Source: DATHBD01 sp035296325
GTDB lineage: Bacteria > Actinomycetota > Actinomycetes > Mycobacteriales > Micromonosporaceae
NCBI GenBank assembly: GCA_035296325.1
Contig: DATHBD010000029.1
Span: forward strand, 1-51,556
Direction of reading: 5' to 3'
Length of the DNA: 51,556 bases
Of this stretch, positions 35,106 to 43,960 are shown in pieces. The notes beneath the pieces were generated by a model that was not told the DNA's origin, ran no database searches, and was given only the letters and a program-made list of their open reading frames with translations. Positions within the stretch are counted from its first letter, which is position 1. Each line of letters starts with the position of its first letter. Made by a program: the position numbers and the translations under genes.

Positions 35106-35816
35106 TCAGTCCGGCGCGCTGTCGAGCAGTGCCGCACCGATCGCGAGGTCGAGCGGCCTCGTGATCTTGAGCGCGGCCTCCTCACCGGGAACCGTCCAGA
35201 CCGGCACACCGGCCAGCTCCACCAGCCCCGCATCGTCGGTGCGGTCATGCCCCGCGACCGCCGCCCGGTGCGCCGCCGCCAGGACCGCACGGCGGAATCC
35301 CTGCGGCGTCTGGACCACCCGGAGATCGGCCCGGTCCACCGTCGTGATCACAGCTCCGTCGGCATCGACCCGCTTGATCGTGTCAACGACCGGCAGCACC
35401 GGAATGACCGCGTCGTGACCGGCCCGCACCGCGTCCGCCACGCGCTCGATCAGCCGGGTCGGCGTGAGAGCCCGCGCGGCGTCGTGCACCAGCACGATCC
35501 CGTACCCGGCAGGCACCGCGGCGAGCGCGGCGGCCACCGAGGCCTGCCGGGTGGATCCCCCCGCGATCACGGTCACCGGGCAGCCGCTGACCGGTGCCAG
35601 CAACGCCTCGACGGCGTCGACCATGCCGGCCGGTGCCGCCACCACGACCTGACCTACGCACGCCGCCCGGGTGACCCTGCGGACGGCGTGGACGAGCAAC
35701 GGCTCGCCGCGTAGCGAGCGCAGCGCCTTCGGCGCCCCGGGGCCCAACCGCACCCCCGAGCCGGCCGCAACAACAAGGACCGCGACGTCACCCCGCATGC
35801 GGTGCTGCGGGGTCAC
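35106..35816 (-). CDS. ispD: 2-C-methyl-D-erythritol 4-phosphate cytidylyltransferase
   Basis: This MEP-pathway enzyme makes CDP-methylerythritol from CTP. GTG 35816 has AGGA eight bases upstream; ATG 35798 is an alternative. The 236-residue protein has the nucleotide-binding VVAAGSGVRLG with Lys in PGAPKAL, then VHDAARAL, TPQGF and the C-terminal EEAALKITRPLDL. It follows carD by 38 bases on the same strand, the usual actinobacterial carD-ispD order. The expected next gene, ispF, is displaced by the plus-strand TVP38 gene. Confidence 0.95.
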   Translation of the reverse strand: MTPQHRMRGDVAVLVVAAGSGVRLGPGAPKALRSLRGEPLLVHAVRRVTRAACVGQVVVAAPAGMVDAVEALLAPVSGCPVTVIAGGSTRQASVAAALAAVPAGYGIVLVHDAARALTPTRLIERVADAVRAGHDAVIPVLPVVDTIKRVDADGAVITTVDRADLRVVQTPQGFRRAVLAAAHRAAVAGHDRTDDAGLVELAGVPVWTVPGEEAALKITRPLDLAIGAALLDSAPD

Positions 35817-35854
35817 GTCGCGGTCCTAGGGTGCAACGATGTGAGCTGGACGGC

Positions 35855-36340
35855 TCAGGCTTCGGTCAGCACCTTGTCGAGGAGGCCTTCGGCCTCGTCC
35901 TTTGTGCTCTTCTCAGCGAGTGCCACCTCGCCGACGAGAATGTCCCGGGCCTTGGCGAGCATGCGCTTCTCGCCGGCGGACAGCCCGCGCTCCCGATCAC
36001 GACGCCACAGGTCACGCACGACCTCTGCCACCTTGAGCGGGTTGCCGGATGCCAGCTTTTCCAGATTTGCCTTGTACCTCCGCGACCAGTTGGTCGGCTC
36101 CTCGGTGTGCGGAGCGCGGAGAACATCGAAGACCTTGGTCAGGCCCTCTTCGCCCACCACTTCACGGACACCGACAATCTCGGCATTCTCGGCGGGCACC
36201 CGCACCGTCAGGTCACCCTGCGCGACCCTGAGGACGAGGTACAGCTTCTCCTCGCCCCTGACGACCCGGGTCTCGATTGCCTCGATGAGTGCGGCCCCGT
36301 GATGGGGGTAGACAACGGTCTCGCCGACACTGAAAACCAT
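35855..36340 (-). CDS. carD: CarD family RNA polymerase-binding transcription factor
   Basis: The protein has 161 residues, the usual CarD length. The N-terminal RNA polymerase interaction domain shows FSVGETVVYPHHGAALIE and LYLVLRVAQGDLTVRVP. The C-terminal helical DNA-binding domain shows NWSRRYKANLEKLASG with the conserved Trp, then EVVRDLWRRDRERGLSAGE. CarD stabilises open promoter complexes, including those of rRNA operons (established in mycobacteria). It is the first gene of the carD-ispD unit; the 374-base gap upstream holds its promoter. Confidence 0.96.
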   Translation of the reverse strand: MVFSVGETVVYPHHGAALIEAIETRVVRGEEKLYLVLRVAQGDLTVRVPAENAEIVGVREVVGEEGLTKVFDVLRAPHTEEPTNWSRRYKANLEKLASGNPLKVAEVVRDLWRRDRERGLSAGEKRMLAKARDILVGEVALAEKSTKDEAEGLLDKVLTEA

Positions 36341-36714
36341 AGGTTCGAAACCCCTTTCGCTACACCTAGGGTAACACGACGCGGCGTCTCCGTCCCACCC
36401 CCTGGGCTCGTATCAGTGCAGCTCAGGGCAGGTGCGAGACTCCTTTCTACCGCTTGACACAGTGCGCCTTGTTTGCTGGGTAACGGATCGTGGACGCGCT
36501 GGTTATGTGTTCCACCTGGCTGGCGCCGGTCCGGCATGGGTGAGCTTCAATGCCGCCAGGTGGCGGAGAAGATGACCCCGCGATCATCTTTGGTCACTCA
36601 AGGTTAACGGCCGCACACGCTGCAGCAGCGTCGCGCCATTCGCACCGAGCTACGTTCACAGGTGGCGGCGGCCCTTTCCGTGCGGCACAGTGAGTTGAAG
36701 GCAAGGAGACGGCG
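36341..36714. other. 374-base non-coding region between carD and a divergent membrane-protein gene
   Basis: No gene is seen. On the minus strand a -10-like TACCCT (36368-36373) lies about 28 bases before the carD start. On the plus strand a TTGACA (36454-36459) is present, but no clear -10 is spaced correctly. A GAAGGCAAGGAGACG ribosome site ends the region before the gene at 36715. Its length fits a complex or regulated carD promoter. Confidence 0.5.
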
Positions 36715-37488
36715 ATGGGCACGCTGCACAATGGCAATGGCGGCGAGGGTGGTGGCGGGCTGCCCGAGCTGCCGCCGGAGTGGGGCGCCCTGCGGATTCC
36801 GGATGATCCGTCGGCCCTTTCCGAAGAGGCGGCGATCATCCGTCGTCGGCTCCGCCGCTACGACCGCAGTCGCCGCTTGCGCCGCCGGCTGCACCTCGCG
36901 CCCCCACCTCCCCGCCGGTACCACGACGATCACGGGTCCGGCGTCGGCACCCCACTGATCGTCATGGCGATCGCGGTCATCACCGCCCTGGTGAGCCTGT
37001 TCGCCATCGGGTGGCCGGGCCCGCGCCGGGCCGGCACGGCCAACCGACCCGGGAGCCCCGACGCCGCCAACCGGACCTCCGCTGCCCCCGCACCGCTCGC
37101 CAGCCTGACCCTGGCGGACTCCTCCGGGGCCAGGATCCGGCTGACCGACACGCTGCCGGCCGTGGTGCTGCTCGTCGACGACTGCGCGTGCGAAGACCTG
37201 ATCACGTCCACCGCGGCAGCGGCCGGCGCCGGCATCACCGTGCTCGCCGTCGCCACCGCCTGGGTGACGCCGGTCCCGGTGCTGATGCCGGGCGATCCGG
37301 CCCGGTCCGGACGGATCTACCGCCTCGTCGACCCGGACCGGTCGGTGCGATCCTCGATCAACGGTCTGACCTCCCCTCAGGGGGCCGCCGCCGCGCTGAT
37401 CGGCCGGGACGGGACGGCCATCCGGGTGCTGCCCGAGGCCGCATCGGTCGAGGATTTCCGGGCCGATCTGGGCCGGTTGACGAGATAG
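36715..37488 (+). CDS. Hypothetical membrane-anchored protein with thioredoxin-like features
   Basis: This 257-residue protein starts at ATG 36715 with AAGGAG eight bases upstream. A cytoplasmic, Arg-rich N-terminus (about 1-80) is followed by one transmembrane segment (IVMAIAVITALVSLFAIGW) and an extracytoplasmic domain. That domain (LASLTLADSSGARIRL, LPAVVLLVDDCACED, DGTAIRVLPEAAS) looks like a thioredoxin-type fold in which the active pair is CAC rather than CxxC. The family is not recognised. It sits between carD and the type III PKS cluster and ends seven bases from the convergent PKS gene. Confidence 0.7.
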   Translation: MGTLHNGNGGEGGGGLPELPPEWGALRIPDDPSALSEEAAIIRRRLRRYDRSRRLRRRLHLAPPPPRRYHDDHGSGVGTPLIVMAIAVITALVSLFAIGWPGPRRAGTANRPGSPDAANRTSAAPAPLASLTLADSSGARIRLTDTLPAVVLLVDDCACEDLITSTAAAAGAGITVLAVATAWVTPVPVLMPGDPARSGRIYRLVDPDRSVRSSINGLTSPQGAAAALIGRDGTAIRVLPEAASVEDFRADLGRLTR

Positions 37489-37495
37489 GACCCGG

Positions 37496-38542
37496 TCATC
37501 CGCCCACCGTGAGCAGGGCGGCGTAGAGCGTCAGGCCCGGCCCGAAGGCCAGCGCCACGACCCGTCGCGGCGGCCCGTCGGCTCGCCTCCGCAGGGCGTC
37601 CAGCACCAGCAGGACCGTGGGCGACGAGCAGTTGCCGTGCTCGGCGAGCGTGCTCCGCGACGCGGCGAGCGCCTCCTCGGGAAGGCCCAGCCGGTCCCGG
37701 ACCACGTTGAGGATCCGCGGGCCGCCCGGATGCACCGCCCAGCCGTCCACGTCGGCGACCTCCATCCCGTGCCGCTTCACCAGGTCGGTGACCAGGCCAC
37801 CGACGCAGTTGGCGAGCACGTCGGGCACCTGCGCGGAAAGCCCCATCCGGAATCCCAGGTCGGTCACCTCCCAGGTCATCAGGTCGGCCGTGGCGGTGTC
37901 GGTCACGGCGGTCACCTCGCGTACGGCGTACCCGGGGGTGCCCGGCAGCAGCACGACGGCGGCCGCGGCGTCGGAGAACAGGGCGTGCGCCACGATCTGC
38001 TGCGGATCTCTGGTCGGCGGCTGCACGTGCAGGCTGGTCAGCTCCAGGCAGAGCAGCAGCGCAGGGCGGCCCCGCGCGGTCACGTAGTCCGAGGCCGCGC
38101 CGAGGCCCGGCAGGGCCGCGTAACACCCCATGTGCCCGATGAACAGGCGCTGCGTCTCCGGGGCCATACCGATGTCGCGGGCCAGCAGGATGTCCAGCCC
38201 GGGCGTGACGTACCCGGTGCAGGAGCAGACCAGGAACATGCCGATGTCGGCCGGTGACACACCGGCCGAGTCCAGCGCACCGGCGATCGCGTCCTTCCCC
38301 AGGGGCAGCGCCTCGGTCAGGTAGCGCACCATCCGATCCCGGGTGGACCAGCCGGAGACGTCCTCCAGCAGCGGGTTGACCACGCCGTGCCGGGTCACCA
38401 CCCCGGAGTTCGCGAAGATGCGCTGGGCGAGGGCCCGCTGCACGCCACCGTAGTGCCGGGCGAAGAACCCGTCCCACAACTCGTCCTGACGCATCGGACC
38501 GGGCAGGGCGATGCCGATGCCGGCGATGCTGGCCGCTACCAC
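37496..38542 (-). CDS. Type III polyketide synthase
   Basis: GTG 38542 is preferred (VVAASIAGIGIALPG), overlapping the previous gene's stop by seven bases and giving about 348 residues. The catalytic triad of chalcone-synthase-type enzymes is visible: Cys in GHMGCYAALPGL, His in WAVHPGGPRIL and Asn in HGNCSSPTVLL. GPGLTLYAALL ends the protein. It extends an acyl starter with malonyl-CoA and cyclises it, typically to a resorcinol or pyrone. With the neighbouring flavoprotein, methyltransferase and UbiA gene it probably makes a prenylated, methylated alkyl phenol or quinone (inference). Confidence 0.95.
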   Translation of the reverse strand: MVAASIAGIGIALPGPMRQDELWDGFFARHYGGVQRALAQRIFANSGVVTRHGVVNPLLEDVSGWSTRDRMVRYLTEALPLGKDAIAGALDSAGVSPADIGMFLVCSCTGYVTPGLDILLARDIGMAPETQRLFIGHMGCYAALPGLGAASDYVTARGRPALLLCLELTSLHVQPPTRDPQQIVAHALFSDAAAAVVLLPGTPGYAVREVTAVTDTATADLMTWEVTDLGFRMGLSAQVPDVLANCVGGLVTDLVKRHGMEVADVDGWAVHPGGPRILNVVRDRLGLPEEALAASRSTLAEHGNCSSPTVLLVLDALRRRADGPPRRVVALAFGPGLTLYAALLTVGG

Positions 38543-39783
38543 CGTGGTGCCGTCCCATCCGAGTCCGGGTCGCCGCCGAGCGCGGCGACCCCCAGCCAGT
38601 CCGCGCACACGTCCGAGGTGGCCGGCTGCAGGGAGCCGCACCGGGCGTCGCGGTAGAGCCGCTCCAGCGGATGTCCGCGGCGCGTGGCGCTGGTGCCGGC
38701 GGCCTCCAGCATCGACGCGGCGACGTCAGCCGCGGTGGTACCGGCGAGCAGCTTCGCCCGCCACACCCACCGGTTGGTGTCCGGATCCCCCGGTGCCTCG
38801 TCCACCCGCCGCGCCGCCTCCCGTACCGCGAGGCGGGCCGCCGCGACCGCCGCGTCGGCCCGACCGACCCGGGCCCGCACCGCCGGCAGGCCACCCAGGT
38901 TGCGCTGCTGCACGTGGGCCACCGCGGCGTCGATCGCGGCCTGCGCCACGCCGACGTAGACGGCGGCGTAGCTGGCCACCATCCAGTGCGGCATGAGCTG
39001 GGCGATCAGCAGCGCCAGCCCTTCCACGCCGCCGAGCAGGGATTCCTGCTCCACGGTGACGTCGAGGTGGACGTCGTTGGAGGCGGTGGCGCGCATGCCG
39101 AGGGCGTCCCACGTCGGCTCGACCGTCAGGCCCGGGGTGTCGGCCGGCACCAGGAACTGCGACACCGTTGCCGGGTCAGCCGTACTGCGCGCCGCCACCA
39201 GGTACGCGTCGGCGTGCCCGGAGCCGGAGCAGAACGTCTTGGCCCCGGTGATGGAGAAACCACCGCCCGGCACCGGGGTGTACATGGTGGACAGCTTGGA
39301 GAGCCGGGAACCGACGCCGCGCTCGCTCATCGCCACGCCGTACCACGATCCGGCCGCGGCCGCGCGCAGCACCCGGTCGCGGGAGGCGAGGAAGCTGTCC
39401 GGGACGCCGAGCGCCTCCACCAGCTCCGGGGTCACCGCCGCGAGGGCACCGGTCACCGAGGCGTGCATGTTGAACACCAGGGCGGTGGCGCCGTTGCCGC
39501 GTGCCAGCTCGTACGCGACATCGGCGTACGAGCCGAAACCCGCACCGAGGCCGCCCAGGCTGGCCGGCACCATCAGGCCGAAGAGCCGCTCGGTGCGCAG
39601 GTCGGCGAAGTCGTCGGCCGGGAACGTGCCGTCCCGGTCGTGCCCCGCGGCGCGCGCCGCGAACCGGGGCGCCAGCCGCCGTGCCGTCGCCACCGGGTCG
39701 CCGGCCACCGTGCCTCCCGCCGTGCCGCCGGCTGCTCCCGCGCCGGTGCCGGCTGCCGGGCGGTCGGTGTCCACACTGGTCAT
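38536..39783 (-). CDS. Acyl-CoA dehydrogenase-fold flavoprotein, possible phenol hydroxylase
   Basis: From ATG 39783 the protein has 415 residues; the start overlaps the methyltransferase stop (ATGA). After a Gly/Ala/Thr-rich leader (about 1-35) comes the acyl-CoA dehydrogenase fold (GLGAGFGSYADVAYEL, AMSERGVGSRLSKL, FSITGAKTFCSGSGHADAYL). The C-terminal domain LERLYRDARCGSLQPATSD is of the Acyl-CoA_dh_2 type shared with group D flavin monooxygenases. No catalytic Glu of true dehydrogenases is seen. In a type III PKS operon it may hydroxylate the resorcinol ring (inference); a starter-unit dehydrogenase is the alternative. Confidence 0.88.
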   Translation of the reverse strand: MTSVDTDRPAAGTGAGAAGGTAGGTVAGDPVATARRLAPRFAARAAGHDRDGTFPADDFADLRTERLFGLMVPASLGGLGAGFGSYADVAYELARGNGATALVFNMHASVTGALAAVTPELVEALGVPDSFLASRDRVLRAAAAGSWYGVAMSERGVGSRLSKLSTMYTPVPGGGFSITGAKTFCSGSGHADAYLVAARSTADPATVSQFLVPADTPGLTVEPTWDALGMRATASNDVHLDVTVEQESLLGGVEGLALLIAQLMPHWMVASYAAVYVGVAQAAIDAAVAHVQQRNLGGLPAVRARVGRADAAVAAARLAVREAARRVDEAPGDPDTNRWVWRAKLLAGTTAADVAASMLEAAGTSATRRGHPLERLYRDARCGSLQPATSDVCADWLGVAALGGDPDSDGTAPRW

Positions 39784-40493
39784 TCGCTCTCCTTGACGCC
39801 TGATCCCTGGTAGAGCACGGCCTTGGACCAGGTCGGCACGATCCGCACCTCGCCGCGGCGGGTGATCAGCCAGCGGGCGATGTCGCCCATGGCGGGCCGG
39901 ATGCCGGAGACCCGCAGGCGCACCCCGTTCTCGGCGCACCGGCGCACCAGGCGGTCCGGGTCCACGAAGAGGTCGGGGTCGTGGATGCCGGACACCGCGC
40001 CGCGGTACATCTGCTCGGCCAGCGTCACCGCCACGAACCGGCACACCGCCGTGTCCGCCAGCGTGTCCAGCACCAGCAGCCCACCCGGGCGCAGCACCCG
40101 GCACGCCTCGGCCACCGCCGCCGACAGGTCGGGAACGTGCTCGAAAAGTTCACCCGCGCAGACCACGTCCGCGCACCCGTCCGCGAGCGGCAGCCGGGTC
40201 ACGTCCGCCGCGACCACCGTCACACCGTGCTCGCGTGCCTGCGCCAGTGCCGAGGGGACCAGGTCGAACCCGAGGTGCCGGTAACCCTTGTCGGCGATGT
40301 GCGGGGCCAGCAGCCCGGCGCCGCAACCCAGATCGACCAGGATGGCGCCGTCGCGGCCGGCCGGCGGCACCAGTCGCGCGCGCGCCCTGGCCAGCCAGTG
40401 CAGCATCGCGAACACGCCATCCGGCCGCCACCACTCGCCCGCCAGGTCGTCGTACTGACCGGGGTCGTTGCGCGGCCTGCTCCGGGTCGGCAT
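39780..40493 (-). CDS. SAM-dependent methyltransferase, UbiG-like
   Basis: ATG 40493 is chosen (MPTRSRPRNDPGQYDDLAGE), giving 237 residues. Motif I is ILVDLGCGAGLLAPHI, followed by HLGFDLVPSALA, VVAADVTRLPLADGCADVV and CAGELFEHVPD, then LRPGGLLVLDTL. The opening YDDLAGEWWRPDG resembles UbiG, the ubiquinone O-methyltransferase. It probably O-methylates a polyketide phenol made by the PKS (inference). It is the first gene of the minus-strand operon and is divergent from the UbiA gene, with 45 bases between. Confidence 0.9.
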   Translation of the reverse strand: MPTRSRPRNDPGQYDDLAGEWWRPDGVFAMLHWLARARARLVPPAGRDGAILVDLGCGAGLLAPHIADKGYRHLGFDLVPSALAQAREHGVTVVAADVTRLPLADGCADVVCAGELFEHVPDLSAAVAEACRVLRPGGLLVLDTLADTAVCRFVAVTLAEQMYRGAVSGIHDPDLFVDPDRLVRRCAENGVRLRVSGIRPAMGDIARWLITRRGEVRIVPTWSKAVLYQGSGVKESE

Positions 40494-40538
40494 GGGTTGA
40501 GCCTGACACGAAACCCGGTGTGCAGCCACACTTGCTGA

Positions 40539-41381
40539 ATGCGACCGCTCAACACCTCCCGCAGATCTCTCGCGCTGTTGCGTGCGGCACATCCCGAACC
40601 CGGCCTCGCGGTGACCCTCGTCGCCACCCTGCTGGCGCTGGCCACCGGCCGTTCCGCGCCCGGCGTACTGGCCGTCGCGGCGACCGTCCTGGCCACCCAG
40701 GCCGCGATCGGCTGGGCAAACGACGCCATCGACGCCGGCCGCGACGCCGCCGTCGGCCGGGCGGACAAGCCGGTGGCCAGTGGTGAGGTGCCGCGCCGCG
40801 TCGCCGCGTGGTGCGCCGTCGCCGCGGCCGTGCTGGTGGTGCCGCTCGGCCTGCTCTCCGGGCCGATCGCCGCCGCGGTGATCACACTGGCCCTGGTGTC
40901 GGCGCTGCTCTACGACTGGCCGCTGAAGTCCACGCCGATCTCGGTGCTGCCATACGCCGTGTCGTTCGGTGCGCTACCCACATTTGTGGTGCTCGGGCTG
41001 CCCGGGGCGCCGTGGCCACCGTGGTGGCTGGCGGCCGCCGGCGCGCTGCTCGGCTCCGGCGCGCACTTCGCCAACGTACTGCCCGACCTGGCCCAGGACG
41101 CCCGGACCGGGGTCCGGGGCCTGCCCCACCTGCTCGGTGAGCGCGGGTCCACCGTCGCGGCCGGGGCGCTGCTCCTGGCCGCCACCTGCGTACTCGCCTT
41201 CGGCCCGGCGGGGCCACCGTCCACGGTCGGGTACGCGGCCCTGCTGCTGGCCGTCGTGGTGCTGCCCGCGTCGGCGTACCTGGCGAAGCGCCGACCCGGC
41301 TCGGACGCCGCCTTCCGGGGAGCGATCGCCATCGCGCTGGTGGACGTCGCGCTCCTGCTGGCCGGCGGTCGCATCCGGTAG
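40539..41381 (+). CDS. UbiA family prenyltransferase
   Basis: This 280-residue membrane protein has about eight hydrophobic helices. The first Asp-rich motif is NDAIDAGRDAAVGRADKP, binding the prenyl diphosphate through magnesium. The second is NVLPDLAQDARTGVRGLP. YDWPLKSTPISVLPYAVSFG lies between. It transfers a prenyl group to an aromatic acceptor, here probably the type III PKS product (inference). The start ATG 40539 is 45 bases from the divergent methyltransferase start. Confidence 0.93.
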   Translation: MRPLNTSRRSLALLRAAHPEPGLAVTLVATLLALATGRSAPGVLAVAATVLATQAAIGWANDAIDAGRDAAVGRADKPVASGEVPRRVAAWCAVAAAVLVVPLGLLSGPIAAAVITLALVSALLYDWPLKSTPISVLPYAVSFGALPTFVVLGLPGAPWPPWWLAAAGALLGSGAHFANVLPDLAQDARTGVRGLPHLLGERGSTVAAGALLLAATCVLAFGPAGPPSTVGYAALLLAVVVLPASAYLAKRRPGSDAAFRGAIAIALVDVALLLAGGRIR

Positions 41382-41522
41382 CCGTCCCGGGCCGGGAGGA
41401 TGCCCGCCGCACGCCGGTACCCGCTGGAAGAGGCTGGCGCGGGAGAGGCGGGCCGGCGATGCCGACGCACCGGCATGCATCTACGCTGGCACTGGCCGAA
41501 CGCCTGCCGAGGAGGACCGAAG

Positions 41523-42506
41523 GTGACCCGCTCGACCACGGGTGCGCTGCTCGCGACGTCTGCTGTCGTCGCTGCGACGCTGCTCTCCGGATGTGGCGCC
41601 GGCAGGCAGACCCAGACCAGCACGCAGGTTGCCGCCATCGCCGGGGTGGACGCGGACGTCGCCGTTGCCACGGGCCGCGCCGGCGGGGGGCGGATCGCCC
41701 TGCGCAACGCGATGATCGTCTTCCAGGAGAAGGGGTATCAGCGCGGCGGGACCGCTCCGCTGACGATGAACGTGATCAACGAGACCGGCGCACCGGTCAC
41801 CCTCACCGCGGTGACCGCGGCGGACGGTGGCACGGTGGCGCTGGCCGGCGCGGCCGGCGGTTCCCGGCCGTCGGCCGGAGTCGGGGTCCCGAGTTCGGCA
41901 CCGACCGGTGCCGTTGCGGCACCCGGTGGATCGAACAGCGCCGGCACGGCCGCATCCGCGGGCGCCGGCATCTCCGCCGGCGCATCGGCCGGCGCCAGCG
42001 CATCGGCCGGCGGGCCCAGCCCGACGGCCGCCGGCTCCGCAACGGCGCAGCCGACCCCGGCGCCCGGCACGACGGCGACGCCCGGCCAGGCACAGCCCGG
42101 GGCGGCACCGTCCGGCACGGCGCAGCCCGGCACGACGCAGCCCGGCACGACGGCGACGCCCGCCGGCGGGGCCAACGCCTCCGGTGCCGCGCCCGCCGGA
42201 CCGGCCGGGCTGGACCTGACCATTCCCGCGGACGGGTACATCGCGCTCACCCCCGAGTCAGGCCGGTACCTGGCCGTCACCGGTTTGCCACGTGAGCTGC
42301 GCCTGGGCGACGCCCTGGAGCTGACCTTCACGTTCTCGCTCCCCGACGGCAGCACCGCGACCCGGACCCTACGGCTGCCGTTCAGCATTCCGGAGTCCCC
42401 GCTCCCGCGTAGCCCGATCCCGCTGCCGGCGGGAGAGGACCACGGACTCGGCGGCGGAGACGGCCGCGGCGGCAACCGCAGCGGTGAAGAGGCCGGCGGA
42501 CACTGA
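41523..42506 (+). CDS. LpqE-like lipoprotein with low-complexity linker
   Basis: GTG 41523 has GAGGAGG nine bases upstream. The lipobox is ATLLSGC, so the protein is membrane-anchored outside the cell. The N-terminal domain shows ALRNAMIVFQEKGYQRGG and LTMNVINETGAPVTLTAV. A long Ala/Pro/Gly/Thr-rich region (about residues 110-245, with QPGTTQPGTT repeats) is followed by the end of the beta domain (YIALTPESGRYLAV, LTFTFSLPDGSTATRTLRLPF, in parts). Its position directly before radA and disA matches lpqE of mycobacteria. The molecular function is unknown. Confidence 0.78.
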   Translation: MTRSTTGALLATSAVVAATLLSGCGAGRQTQTSTQVAAIAGVDADVAVATGRAGGGRIALRNAMIVFQEKGYQRGGTAPLTMNVINETGAPVTLTAVTAADGGTVALAGAAGGSRPSAGVGVPSSAPTGAVAAPGGSNSAGTAASAGAGISAGASAGASASAGGPSPTAAGSATAQPTPAPGTTATPGQAQPGAAPSGTAQPGTTQPGTTATPAGGANASGAAPAGPAGLDLTIPADGYIALTPESGRYLAVTGLPRELRLGDALELTFTFSLPDGSTATRTLRLPFSIPESPLPRSPIPLPAGEDHGLGGGDGRGGNRSGEEAGGH

Positions 42507-42538
42507 CAGTTGTCGCACCTCCCCGCTACGGTCGCACC

Positions 42539-43951
42539 GTGGCAGCTTCAGTCAGTACCCGTTCGGCGTACCGGTGCGATGTGTGCGGTCATCGCCCACC
42601 CAAGTGGATCGGGCGCTGCCCCGAGTGCGCTGAGTGGGGCTCCATCGTGGAGGTCGCCGGCGCCGCCCGGGCGACCGGGGGTCGGGGCGCGGCCGTCGGG
42701 GCGCGCACCCCGCTCGAAGCGGCACGGCCGATCGCGACGATCAGCGCCGCGCCCGCGAAGGCCCGCCCGACCGGGGTGCCCGAGTTCGACCGGGTGCTCG
42801 GCGGAGGGCTGGTGCCCGGCGGCGTCGTCCTGCTCGCCGGTGAGCCCGGCGTGGGCAAGTCGACGCTGCTGCTCGACGTCGCCCAGCAGTGGGCAGCCAA
42901 CGACGCCACACCGGCACTGGTGATCAGCGGCGAGGAGTCGGTGAGCCAGGTCCGGCTCCGCGCCGAGCGGATCGGCGCCCTGCACGAGCGTCTCTACCTG
43001 GCGGCGGAGACCGACCTCTCCGCCATCCTGGGTCACCTTGACGCGGTCAAGCCCGGGCTGCTCGTGGTGGACTCGGTGCAGACCATCGCCTCGCCCAACA
43101 CCGACGGCGTGCCCGGCGGGGTGACCCAGGTGCGTGCGGTCACGGCGGCGCTGGTCAGCGTGGCCAAGGAGCGGGGGCTCGCCACCATCCTGGTCGGCCA
43201 CGTCACCAAGGACGGCAACGTCGCCGGCCCACGGGTGCTCGAGCACCTGGTCGACGTCGTGATGAACTTCGAGGGCGACAAGCACTCGTCTCTGCGGATG
43301 GTGCGCGGCCTCAAGAACCGGTTCGGTGCGGCGGACGAGGTCGGCTGCTTCGAGATGCACGAGGGCGGCATCAGCAGCTTGCCCGACCCGTCCGGGCTGT
43401 TCCTCACCCGCTACGCGGACCCGGTGCCCGGCACCTGCGTCACGGTGGCGATGGAGGGCCGGCGCGCGCTCGTCACCGAGGTGCAGGCGCTGATCGGTGC
43501 CGTGGTCCCCGGCTCGCCCCGACGCACGGTGAGCGGGCTGGACGGTTCGCGGCTCGCGATGGTGCTCGCCGTCCTGCAGCGGCGGGCCAGGGTCGCGCTG
43601 CACGACAAGGAGGTCTTCGCGGCCACCGTGGGTGGCGTGCGGGTCGTCGAGCCCGCGGCCGACCTGGGCATCACGCTCGCGGTTGCCTCGGCCGCGCTCG
43701 ACCTGCCCCTCGCCGCCGACCTGGTCGCCATCGGGGAGGTCGGGTTGACCGGCGAGGTCCGTCGGGTGGGGGCGGTGTCGCGGCGACTGATCGAGGCCGC
43801 GCGGCTCGGCTTCCGGTACGCTCTGGTCCCGCTCGGCTGCGGCCCGGCCGGCTCCGGCTCGGCGCCGCCAGGCATGAAGGTCCTGGAAGTGGCCGACGTC
43901 CGCACCGCCCTGCACTACGCGGCGAAAGCATCGGTCGGCGGCGACGGCTGA
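42539..43951 (+). CDS. radA: DNA repair protein RadA (Sms)
   Basis: From GTG 42539 the protein has 470 residues. Domains in order are an N-terminal C4 zinc finger (CDVCGHRPPKWIGRCPEC), a RecA-like ATPase with Walker A GEPGVGKST and Walker B GLLVVDSVQ, and the RadA motif KNRFG in GLKNRFGAADEVG. A Lon-protease-like C-terminal domain follows (LDGSRLAMVLAVLQRR, VAIGEVGLTGEVRRVG). It drives branch migration of recombination intermediates. It lies between the LpqE-like lipoprotein and disA, the conserved actinobacterial order. Confidence 0.97.
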   Translation: MAASVSTRSAYRCDVCGHRPPKWIGRCPECAEWGSIVEVAGAARATGGRGAAVGARTPLEAARPIATISAAPAKARPTGVPEFDRVLGGGLVPGGVVLLAGEPGVGKSTLLLDVAQQWAANDATPALVISGEESVSQVRLRAERIGALHERLYLAAETDLSAILGHLDAVKPGLLVVDSVQTIASPNTDGVPGGVTQVRAVTAALVSVAKERGLATILVGHVTKDGNVAGPRVLEHLVDVVMNFEGDKHSSLRMVRGLKNRFGAADEVGCFEMHEGGISSLPDPSGLFLTRYADPVPGTCVTVAMEGRRALVTEVQALIGAVVPGSPRRTVSGLDGSRLAMVLAVLQRRARVALHDKEVFAATVGGVRVVEPAADLGITLAVASAALDLPLAADLVAIGEVGLTGEVRRVGAVSRRLIEAARLGFRYALVPLGCGPAGSGSAPPGMKVLEVADVRTALHYAAKASVGGDG

Positions 43952-43960
43952 TCCGCGCGG

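Noticed and set aside
37377..38894. 505-residue minus-strand open frame overlapping the type III PKS
   Set aside because: Shifted frame of the PKS region with Arg/Gly-rich composition; the catalytic triad is in the other minus frame.
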